Part shown: piece after piece, positions 13,808 to 19,594 of the stretch | Numbering within the stretch: the stretch's first letter is position 1 | Layout of the letters: each line of letters begins with the position of its first letter | Origin: Brevundimonas sp. | Lineage (GTDB): Bacteria > Pseudomonadota > Alphaproteobacteria > Caulobacterales > Caulobacteraceae | Reading direction: 5' to 3' | DNA length: 20,466 bases | NCBI GenBank assembly: GCA_031119155.1 | Contig: JAVHYH010000021.1 | Coordinates: 1 to 20,466 of the forward strand | Made by a program: the position numbers and the translations under genes | The notes under the pieces: model-generated | The model's database searches: none | Told to the model about the DNA's origin: nothing | What the model saw: only the letters and a program-made list of their open reading frames with translations

Positions 13808-15919
13808 ATGGAGTCTCCCTTGTCCCTCCTCACCAGCTGCGCGGGCCTGTGCCTGCTCGCGGCGGCTTCGACCGCGCCCGATGCTCCGGCTACGGATCAA
13901 CAGGCCGCCCCCGCAGCCCAGACCCAGCTGGACGAGATCGTGGTTCTGGGCCGCCGCGCGCCGCGCGATGCGGCCCTGGGCGCCGGGCTGGCGACCGAGC
14001 GGATGTCCCAGTCCAGCCGCTCCATCGAATCCGATCTGCTGCAGGCCGTCGGCGCCACCCGTCTGGCCGATGCGCTGGAGCTGGTCAGCGGCGTCAGCCA
14101 GCAGAACAACCGCGGCGGGGTGATGGACAATTTCGCCATCCGCGGCTTCCTCGGCACCCCCGACGGCGGGGCCGAATATTACGTCGACGGCTTCCTCGCC
14201 AACCGGGGCATGGCGCCCCCGCGCGACCCGGCGACCTCCGAACGGGTCGAGATCCTGAAGGGCCCCTCGGGCGCCCTGTTCGGGGACATCGACCCGGCCG
14301 GGCGGGTGAACATGGTGTCGAGGACGCCGCGCTTCGACACCGACGCCAGCCTGACCGCCACCGTCGGCTCCTTCGGCCTGTACCGGGGCGAGCTGGACGT
14401 GACCGGCCCGATCACCGACACCCTGGCCGGGCGGTTGATTGTGGTCGAGGAAACCGGCGACGGCTGGCGCGATCACGTCGGGCTGGACCGCAGCGTCATC
14501 GCCCCGTCCCTGACCTGGCGACCCACGGCCAGTCTGCGCCTGACCTATGTGGGCGAGATCACCGCCTTCGACACCCTGTTCGACCGGGGCGTGCCGGCGC
14601 TGAACGGCGACGCCCTGGCCCTGCCGCGCACCCACTACTACGGCGAGCCCGGCGACGGGACGACCGAGTTCCGCAACGAGCGCCATCAGCTGACGGGCGA
14701 ATACTGGTTCAACGACGACTGGCGCCTGAACGGCGGCGTCGCCTGGCGCACCGGAACCCTGCAGGGCCTGTCCAGCGACCACTCGCGCCTGGTCGGCGAC
14801 CAGCTGTGGCGCCAGCGCCGGGGCCGCGACTTCTCCGTCGACGACCTGTCCGCCCGCCTCGAACTGACCGGCCGCATCGAGGCCGGCCCGGGCGTCCACC
14901 GCCCCGGCTTCGGCCTCAAGGCCTATACGCTGGAGTACGGCGAGAAATGGCTGCGCCTGAACCCCACCGCCGACGCCCCCTATGCCGTCGACGTCCGCAA
15001 TCCCGTCTACGGCCAGCCGCGCCCGACGCCGCTTCCGTTCACGGACAATCTGGAAAAGCGCGAGGTCGTCACCCTCTACGCCTCCGACCTGTGGGAGGTC
15101 ACCGACCGCCTCAGCCTCAACGTCGGCGTCCGCTATGACGACTACAGCCAGACCATTCACAACAACCGCACCGGCGCGGTGGGCGTCACCGAGGACGACC
15201 CGCTCAACTACCATGTCGGCGCCCGCTACCAGCTGACCGACGCCGTCGCCGTCCACACCGGCTTCGGCCGCTCCTTCGTGCTCAACTCGGGCACGGGCCG
15301 TGACGGCCAGGGCTTCGCCCCCGAGACCGGCGAGGGCTGGGAGCTGGGCGTCAGCGGCGCCTGGGAGCACCTCGACCTCGCCGCCACCCTGTTCGACATC
15401 GACAAGACCAACATCCTGACCACCGAGCCGGATCTGGGTCAGCCGGATGCGGGCAATTTCCTCGCCCCGGTCGGCCAGCTGACCGCGCGGGGGATCGAAC
15501 TGGACGGCTCGCTGCGCATCGGCGACGCCTGGCAGGTGATCGGCAACTACGCCTGGACCGATGCGAAGGCGGCGGACGCCAAATTCGCCGGAACCTCGGT
15601 CCTGAACGTGCCCGAGCACGCCGGCGCCCTGTTCGTGGTCGGCCGGTTCACCCGCCCGGACGGCTACGACTGGTCGGTCACCGCCGGCGCCGCCTACGTC
15701 GGCGAACGCGCCGGATCGCTGAGCGTCGGCGGCGTCCGCTTGCCGGAATACTGGAAGGTCAAGGCCGCCGCCGACTACGACCTGACCGATCACCTGTCGG
15801 CCCGGATCGAGATCGACAACCTGCTGGACGAGGACTACGCCGCCAGCTCCTACAGCGCCCTGTGGATCAGCCGCGGCGCGCCGCGCACGGTGCGAGCGTC
15901 GCTGACGGTGCGGCTCTGA
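13808..15919 (+). CDS. TonB-dependent siderophore-type receptor
   Basis: A 703-residue outer-membrane receptor. A hydrophobic signal (residues ~5-25) precedes the TonB box DEIVVLG (42-48), which binds TonB for energy coupling. The plug domain follows (~60-180) with VGATRLADALELVSGVSQQN, NFAIRGF, YYVDGF, RVEILKGPSGALFGDIDPAGRVNMVSR, all typical of siderophore receptors of the FhuA/FoxA type; the 22-stranded barrel makes up the rest, ending in the IDNLLDEDYAASSY segment. Ligand unknown. The last residue is Leu, not the usual Phe or Trp. Two starts are possible: ATG 13808 without ribosome binding site, or TTG 13820, which has GGAG six bases ahead and keeps the signal peptide. I list the ATG but consider the TTG equally likely. 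Confidence 0.92.
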   Translation: MESPLSLLTSCAGLCLLAAASTAPDAPATDQQAAPAAQTQLDEIVVLGRRAPRDAALGAGLATERMSQSSRSIESDLLQAVGATRLADALELVSGVSQQNNRGGVMDNFAIRGFLGTPDGGAEYYVDGFLANRGMAPPRDPATSERVEILKGPSGALFGDIDPAGRVNMVSRTPRFDTDASLTATVGSFGLYRGELDVTGPITDTLAGRLIVVEETGDGWRDHVGLDRSVIAPSLTWRPTASLRLTYVGEITAFDTLFDRGVPALNGDALALPRTHYYGEPGDGTTEFRNERHQLTGEYWFNDDWRLNGGVAWRTGTLQGLSSDHSRLVGDQLWRQRRGRDFSVDDLSARLELTGRIEAGPGVHRPGFGLKAYTLEYGEKWLRLNPTADAPYAVDVRNPVYGQPRPTPLPFTDNLEKREVVTLYASDLWEVTDRLSLNVGVRYDDYSQTIHNNRTGAVGVTEDDPLNYHVGARYQLTDAVAVHTGFGRSFVLNSGTGRDGQGFAPETGEGWELGVSGAWEHLDLAATLFDIDKTNILTTEPDLGQPDAGNFLAPVGQLTARGIELDGSLRIGDAWQVIGNYAWTDAKAADAKFAGTSVLNVPEHAGALFVVGRFTRPDGYDWSVTAGAAYVGERAGSLSVGGVRLPEYWKVKAAADYDLTDHLSARIEIDNLLDEDYAASSYSALWISRGAPRTVRASLTVRL

Positions 15920-15932
15920 CAGCGGACGGGAC

Positions 15933-15953
15933 GCGGGCGCCGCAAGCGCCCGC
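15933..15953. terminator. Hairpin between TonB receptor and yggS genes
   Basis: GCGGGCGC (15933-15940) and GCGCCCGC (15946-15953) form a perfect 8-bp stem around CGCAA, directly beside the yggS stop codon. There is no T-run. Its position between convergent stops suggests a two-way terminator. Confidence 0.55.
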
Positions 15954-16670
15954 TCAGGCCTCGCCCGGCCAGTAGAAGCTGTCGGGCGTGGCGCGGCGAC
16001 CGAAGATGGCCTGCCCGACGCGGACGAGGGTCGCCCCCTCCTCGATGGCGGCCTCGAAGTCGCCTGACATGCCCATCGACAGGCCGAGCGGCTGTCCCAG
16101 ATCCTGCTCGGCCGCGGTCGCCAGCGTCCTGAGCCGGCGGAAACAGCCACGCACCACCGTCTCGTCCGGGGTGAAGGCGGCCAGGGTCATCAGGCCGCGC
16201 GGGCGCAGGCTGGTGAAGGCCGACAGCGCCTTCAGGAAGTCCGGCAGGGCCTCCGGCTCGAGACCGAATTTCGAGGCCTCGGCCGAGGTGTTGACCTGGA
16301 CATGGACATCCAGCGCCCGGCCCTGCGCCTGCAACACCCGATCCAGCGCCTCGGCCAGACGCAGGCTGTCCAGCGCCTGGAATTCGTCGGCGAAGGACAG
16401 CATGGCCTTGACCTTGTTGGTCTGCAGATGGCCCACGACGGTCCAGCGCGGGCTCAGGTCCGCCAGCGCCTCCGCCTTGCCCTTCGCCTCCTGCACCCGG
16501 TTCTCGCCCAGTCGGGTCAGGCCCGCCGCGATCGCCTCGCGCAGCCGCGCCTCGGGCACGGTCTTGCTGATCGGCAGCAGGGTCACGCCCGCCGGATCCC
16601 GGCCCGCGCGCCCTGCGGCGGCGGCGATGCGGGCCTGAACATCGGCCAGGTTGGCGGCGATGTCGCTCAT
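15954..16670 (-). CDS. yggS: YggS-family pyridoxal phosphate homeostasis protein
   Basis: A 238-residue PLP-binding protein of the YggS/PLPBP (PROSC) family, a TIM-barrel resembling the N-terminal domain of alanine racemase but without known enzymatic activity; it buffers vitamin B6 and affects amino-acid balance. Lys36 in LLPISKTVP is the expected PLP lysine. Other conserved stretches are RLGENRVQEAKGK, WTVVGHLQTNKVK, VHVQVNTSAEASKFG and LSMGMSGDFEAAIEEGATLVRVGQAIFG. The ATG at 16670 overlaps the end of the redoxin gene by four bases (ATGA), so the two are translationally coupled. The usual yggS partners (proC, yggT) are absent here. Confidence 0.95.
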   Translation of the reverse strand: MSDIAANLADVQARIAAAAGRAGRDPAGVTLLPISKTVPEARLREAIAAGLTRLGENRVQEAKGKAEALADLSPRWTVVGHLQTNKVKAMLSFADEFQALDSLRLAEALDRVLQAQGRALDVHVQVNTSAEASKFGLEPEALPDFLKALSAFTSLRPRGLMTLAAFTPDETVVRGCFRRLRTLATAAEQDLGQPLGLSMGMSGDFEAAIEEGATLVRVGQAIFGRRATPDSFYWPGEA

Positions 16671-17233
16671 GGCGCGCTCGACGGAGAAGCGGGGACCGGG
16701 CAGCGGTCGGCGGTGCAGCCCTCGACGGGCTCGGACGGGTCCGCGACAGCCGCCGCCGGAGCGGCCTCGCCGATCAGGGCCTGAATCTCGGCGCCCAGTC
16801 GCAGGTCCGGCACATGGCCGAAATGATGCGCCCGCAACCGTCCCTGACGGTCGATCAGCAGGGTCGTCGGCGTGCCCTGCAGATTGTAGGCCGCCATGGT
16901 CAGCGGCAGGCCGCCGGTCTCGCTCTGGCGGTCGATGCCGACCGGAAAGCCGATCCGGTACTCGTGCAGGAAGGCCGAGAGGGCGGCCGTGCTGCCCTGC
17001 GCCTCATGGTGTTCGAATACGCTGTGCAGGCCGATCACGGCCACATCCTCGGGCGCGAACATCGCGCGGACCCGGCCGGCCTGCGGCAGGCTGAACTCGA
17101 CGCAGCCGGGGCACAGCATCTGGAACACCTCCAGCAGGACGACCTTGCCGGACAGGCCGGCCAGGGTGACGGGTTCGGGCGTGTTCAGCCAGGCCGAGAC
17201 CTGCAGGTCCGGCGCGGCGCGAAGGCGGGGCAT
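16667..17233 (-). CDS. TlpA/AhpC-like redoxin with CPGC motif and cysteine tail
   Basis: A 188-residue thioredoxin-fold protein. The active-site motif is CPGC (Cys41-Cys44) at the start of the first helix, in EVFQMLCPGCVEFSLPQ, followed by VIGLHSVFEHHEAQGSTAALSAFLHEY, typical of the redoxin/TlpA group, and the cis-proline at Thr-Pro122 in GTPTTLLID. No signal peptide or membrane anchor is seen, so it should be cytoplasmic, unlike most TlpA proteins. The last ~30 residues form a low-complexity tail carrying a second pair, Cys173 and Cys178 (CX4C). The ATG at 17233 has GAGG about eight bases upstream. It overlaps yggS by four bases and follows the AhpD-like gene after a terminator. Substrate unknown; a peroxide or disulfide role is inferred. 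Confidence 0.87.
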   Translation of the reverse strand: MPRLRAAPDLQVSAWLNTPEPVTLAGLSGKVVLLEVFQMLCPGCVEFSLPQAGRVRAMFAPEDVAVIGLHSVFEHHEAQGSTAALSAFLHEYRIGFPVGIDRQSETGGLPLTMAAYNLQGTPTTLLIDRQGRLRAHHFGHVPDLRLGAEIQALIGEAAPAAAVADPSEPVEGCTADRCPVPASPSSAP

Positions 17234-17250
17234 GGGGAAATCCTCGTGGG

Positions 17251-17280
17251 AGAAAACGGGGAGGCGGAGACCGCCTCCCC
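17251..17280 (-). terminator. Intrinsic terminator after the AhpD-like gene
   Basis: GGGGAGGCGG (17258-17267) and CCGCCTCCCC (17271-17280) pair perfectly over ten bases with a three-base loop. On the minus strand the stem is followed by GTTTTC (17257-17252), a short T-run, so it should end or attenuate transcripts of the AhpD-like gene before the redoxin start at 17233. Confidence 0.75.
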
Positions 17281-17287
17281 CGACGCA

Positions 17288-17833
17288 TCAGGCGGCCGGA
17301 CGCAGGCGCACGCCCGGGAAGTCCACGGGCACGTCCAGCGCGACGTTCAGGTAGTTGGTGAACAGGTTCAGCGCGATGTGGGCGATGACCTCGACGATGG
17401 CCTCGTCGTCCAGTCCCTGTTCGCGCAGGGCGGAGACATCGGCGTCGCTGATCTGGGCGCGGTCGCGGACCACCTTGACGGCGAAGGCCAGCACGGCCGC
17501 GGTGCGCGGATCGGCCGACCGCCCGGCCTGGGCTTCGGCCATTTCCTGCGCCGTCGCCCCGGCCTTCTGGCCCAGCAGGGTGTGCGCCGACAGGCAGTAG
17601 TCGCAGCGGTCGATGTCGGCGATGGCCACGGCGATCTGCTCGCCCAGCTTCGCGTCGAGGACGCCGCCGCCCAGCGCGCCGAACGCGCCCCACATGGACT
17701 TCAGGGCCGCCGGAGAATTGGCCGCCGCGCGGAACATGTTGGGGGTGACGCCGAACGCCGACTTGATCTGGGACAGGGCGTCCCTGGCCTCGCCGGTTGC
17801 TTCGGCGGGATCGACGAGATTAATGCGTGACAT
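17288..17833 (-). CDS. AhpD-like carboxymuconolactone decarboxylase-family protein
   Basis: A 181-residue all-helical protein of the AhpD/CMD superfamily. The redox motif CDYCLSAH (Cys77, Cys80, His84) matches the CxxCxxxH alkylhydroperoxidase signature, preceded by GEQIAVAIADID and followed by the conserved Asp/Glu-containing helix. Enzymes of this type reduce peroxides through the vicinal cysteines and form trimers or hexamers; the physiological substrate here is unknown. The C-terminal part (VIAHIALNLFTNYLNVALDVPVDFP) agrees with uncharacterised peroxidase-related members. AAGGAGA lies six to seven bases ahead of the ATG at 17833. It lies 141 bases downstream of the MarR gene in the same direction and may be its target. 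Confidence 0.93.
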   Translation of the reverse strand: MSRINLVDPAEATGEARDALSQIKSAFGVTPNMFRAAANSPAALKSMWGAFGALGGGVLDAKLGEQIAVAIADIDRCDYCLSAHTLLGQKAGATAQEMAEAQAGRSADPRTAAVLAFAVKVVRDRAQISDADVSALREQGLDDEAIVEVIAHIALNLFTNYLNVALDVPVDFPGVRLRPAA

Positions 17834-17939
17834 GTGATGTCTCCTTGGTCACTCGAGGGGGATTGCAAGGCGGGGCGTCGAGGTTCAGTCGGCGCTCCGC
17901 CCCTTCGGGAGCGGGTTCAGCGTCTCCGGAAGCAGGGAG

Positions 17940-17958
17940 GGCGTCCGCAGCGGACGCC
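17940..17958 (-). other. Hairpin between the MarR gene and the AhpD-like gene
   Basis: GGCGTCC and GGACGCC pair around GCAGC; a second weaker stem (GCGCTCC with GGGAGCG) lies near 17894-17919. The 141-base gap contains no gene. The hairpins could attenuate read-through from the regulator gene into the AhpD-like gene, but no T-run is present. Confidence 0.35.
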
Positions 17959-17974
17959 GGAAAGGTCGAAAGGC

Positions 17975-18655
17975 TCAGGTCGCGAACGCTCCGGGCCGGG
18001 CCGTGTAGCGGCGCCACAGATCCTCGCGCAGCGCGTCGTCCGCCTGTTCGTGCTCGCGACACTCCAGACGCAGGTGGCCGTCTCCGAACGGCGCGCCGAC
18101 AAGGCCGCAGACATGGGGCCGCTCCGGATCGTCCGGACGCACGTTCGGCTGGAAGAAGCGGCACGTGACGCACATCCGCTGCACCGACACGGCGCCGGCG
18201 TCCTGGATGGAGCGGATGATCTTGATCAGGGCGCCATAGACCTGCGCCTTCTCGTCTGGGGCCAGGGTGTTGACCGCATCGACCAGAAAGTCCGGCCAAC
18301 TGGCGGAGCGTTCCGCCGCCGCCCGTCCGGCGTCGGTCAAGCGGAAGGCCGCGGCGCGGCGATCCATCAGATCCGATCCTCGTTCGACGTGTCCCTTGGC
18401 GATCAGGGCGCCCAACGCGTCGCTGGTGGTCGGCCCGCTGACGCCCAGCGCTTCGGCCAGCGTCGCCAGCCGAACCCCGGCGTCTTCATCCAGAAGCAGG
18501 GCCAGAAGCCGTCCCTGCGTCGGCGTCAGGCCGTCCTGCCCGGCGCCCCGCCAGGCCTGGCTCCTCAGCGCGGTCGAAACCTTCTCGAGCCCGGTGGCGA
18601 CACGCGTCTCCAGTGGCTCGGTGATGTCGTCAAAGTCGACGGGCGGATGTTCCAT
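17975..18655 (-). CDS. MarR-family regulator with C-terminal four-cysteine cluster
   Basis: A 226-residue regulator. Residues ~40-115 are a MarR winged helix-turn-helix: LTPTQGRLLALLL, the recognition region LAEALGVSGPTTSDALGALIAKGHVER, and the wing DLMDRRAAAFRLTDAGR with the conserved Asp-Arg pair. After the dimerisation helices, residues 162-199 carry CX2CX17CX15C (Cys162, 165, 183, 199), a pattern suited to a [Fe-S] cluster or zinc. Usual MarR proteins end near 150 residues and lack this part, so a redox or metal-sensing function is inferred. AGGAG five bases ahead of the ATG at 18655 fixes the start. Upstream is a promoter with an embedded palindrome, suggesting autoregulation. The AhpD-like gene follows on the same strand. 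Confidence 0.9.
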   Translation of the reverse strand: MEHPPVDFDDITEPLETRVATGLEKVSTALRSQAWRGAGQDGLTPTQGRLLALLLDEDAGVRLATLAEALGVSGPTTSDALGALIAKGHVERGSDLMDRRAAAFRLTDAGRAAAERSASWPDFLVDAVNTLAPDEKAQVYGALIKIIRSIQDAGAVSVQRMCVTCRFFQPNVRPDDPERPHVCGLVGAPFGDGHLRLECREHEQADDALREDLWRRYTARPGAFAT

Positions 18656-18673
18656 TGTGTGCTCCTGGATGGA

Positions 18674-18701
18674 TATGTAGGACTCCTAAACATAACTGCA
18701 A
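18674..18701 (-). promoter_or_regulatory. Promoter of the MarR gene
   Basis: Reading on the minus strand, -35 TTGCAG (18701-18696), a 16-base spacer and -10 TACATA (18679-18674) make a good sigma-70-type promoter; the start would fall near 18667, leaving a leader of about 12 bases that includes the AGGAG site. Confidence 0.65.
18678..18688. promoter_or_regulatory. Palindromic operator TAGGACTCCTA, with GANTC site
   Basis: TAGGA and TCCTA flank a single C, a perfect odd palindrome located between the -35 and -10 and overlapping the -10 of the MarR promoter. Its centre GACTC (18681-18685) is a GANTC site, the target of the CcrM methyltransferase in Caulobacterales. Position and symmetry fit autorepression by the MarR protein. 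Confidence 0.6.
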
Positions 18702-18744
18702 GCCCTTCGGCTCGCCGATCCGACCAATTTTGACGTACCGCCGT

Positions 18745-18771
18745 GCGACCATCCTCCGACAGGAGGATCGC
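18745..18771 (+). promoter_or_regulatory. Hairpin that encloses the ribosome binding site of the next gene
   Basis: ATCCTCC (18751-18757) pairs perfectly with GGAGGAT (18762-18768) around GACA, and beyond a three-base bulge GCG (18745-18747) pairs with CGC (18769-18771). The AGGAGG ribosome binding site is entirely inside the stem, one base before the hairpin ends at the ATG at 18773. A TTGACG at 18730-18735 may be a -35, but its -10 would fall within the hairpin. Confidence 0.6.
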
Positions 18772-18772
18772 C

Positions 18773-19450
18773 ATGCGTCCAGATCGCCCCATCGACCCGA
18801 AGCCCGCCGGCCACTTTTCACACCCGGAGCCCGTCTGGGAGCGGGCCGAGCGGGACTATCGCGACGGCTGGTCCGCGCAGCAGGTCTGCGACCGCTACGG
18901 GCTGGGCCTGACCGCCTTCAAGGGCCGGGCCAGGGACGGGGGGTGGCGACGGTGCGACAGGGAGGATCCCGACCCGCTGCTCGACGACGACCCGGAGGCG
19001 GACGAGCCCATCGACTGCGCGGCCCTGGCCGAGGACGCCCTGATCCGGGTGCGGCGGGCGCTGCGGCGCGGCCGGGCCGCCGAGGCGGCGTCGTGGATGC
19101 GGCTGCATGAAAAGCTGCTCGCCCGGCTGGAGGCGGCGGAGGCGCAGGCCCGGCGGCGCGAGCGGGTGGCGCGGGAGCAGGGGGCGGACGGCGCGACGGC
19201 GCGGGCGCTGGCGCCGTTGCGCGACCAGCAGGCCATCCTCCGGGGCGCGGCCTCCACCCATCTGCGTCTGACGCGCGCCTTCAAGGCGGGGCAACTGGTC
19301 GGGGCGGACTATCACGACCTGTGCGAACTGAATGACGAGGTGGTCGCCGGCCTGCGCCGGACCTTCCCCCAGTCCTGTCCCCAGTCCTTCGATCCCGTGA
19401 CCGGTCCGACCTGTCCGACCACCGATTTTTCCGCCGCGCCCGATCCCTGA
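18773..19450 (+). CDS. Unrecognised protein with a terminase-small-subunit-like HTH
   Basis: A 225-residue protein that I cannot assign to a named family. Residues ~18-60 (VWERAERDYRDGWSAQQVCDRYGLGLTAFKGRARDGGWRR) look like a helix-turn-helix of the kind found in phage small terminase subunits and resolvase-type HTHs, with the typical ending GWRR. An acidic stretch (DPDPLLDDDPEADEP) follows, then a long, charged, probably coiled-coil helix region rich in Arg, Ala and Glu, and a Pro/Ser/Thr-rich tail. No signal peptide or membrane helix. The ATG at 18773 has a perfect AGGAGG six bases upstream, preferred over GTG 18743. It is divergent from the MarR gene and lies 144 bases before rpoN. A role as DNA-binding regulator is possible but unproven; no other phage genes are nearby. 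Confidence 0.75.
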   Translation: MRPDRPIDPKPAGHFSHPEPVWERAERDYRDGWSAQQVCDRYGLGLTAFKGRARDGGWRRCDREDPDPLLDDDPEADEPIDCAALAEDALIRVRRALRRGRAAEAASWMRLHEKLLARLEAAEAQARRRERVAREQGADGATARALAPLRDQQAILRGAASTHLRLTRAFKAGQLVGADYHDLCELNDEVVAGLRRTFPQSCPQSFDPVTGPTCPTTDFSAAPDP

Positions 19451-19509
19451 TCCATCGCCGGGGCGGCTCCGGAAAAACCTGTCCCCCGCCCGGCGTCAGG
19501 GCGCGTCCA

Positions 19510-19551
19510 GACCCTTCAAGGGTCGTTAACCGGTTCGGCGACATGGTCGCC
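19510..19551. promoter_or_regulatory. Palindrome cluster ahead of rpoN
   Basis: Three perfect palindromes stand in a row: GACCCTT-C-AAGGGTC (19510-19524), AACCGGTT (19528-19535) and GGCGAC-ATG-GTCGCC (19537-19551). The first may end transcription of the upstream gene, and the others lie where rpoN promoter or operator sites are expected. No -35/-10 pair is convincing. Confidence 0.35.
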
Positions 19552-19594
19552 GTAGCAAGTTCCGGGCCACTCCGTCCGGGCAGGGGAAAATCGC

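Noticed and set aside
13802..16150. A 782-codon open frame on the minus strand opposite the TonB receptor gene
   Set aside because: It mirrors the codon periodicity of the receptor gene in GC-rich DNA, has Arg/Gly/Val/Gln-rich low-complexity content and no recognisable domain; it would also run into yggS.
18743..18772. GTG at 18743 as start of the HTH protein before rpoN
   Set aside because: It has no ribosome binding site and lies before the hairpin, whereas ATG 18773 has a perfect AGGAGG at proper spacing.
18773..19450. Remnant of a prophage because of the terminase-like HTH
   Set aside because: No other phage genes, integrase or attachment site were found in the window, so a single HTH resemblance is not enough.
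19451..19594. A -24/-12 (sigma-54) promoter for rpoN autoregulation
   Set aside because: No GG-N10-GC pair with the TGGCAC/TTGCA consensus was found in the gap.
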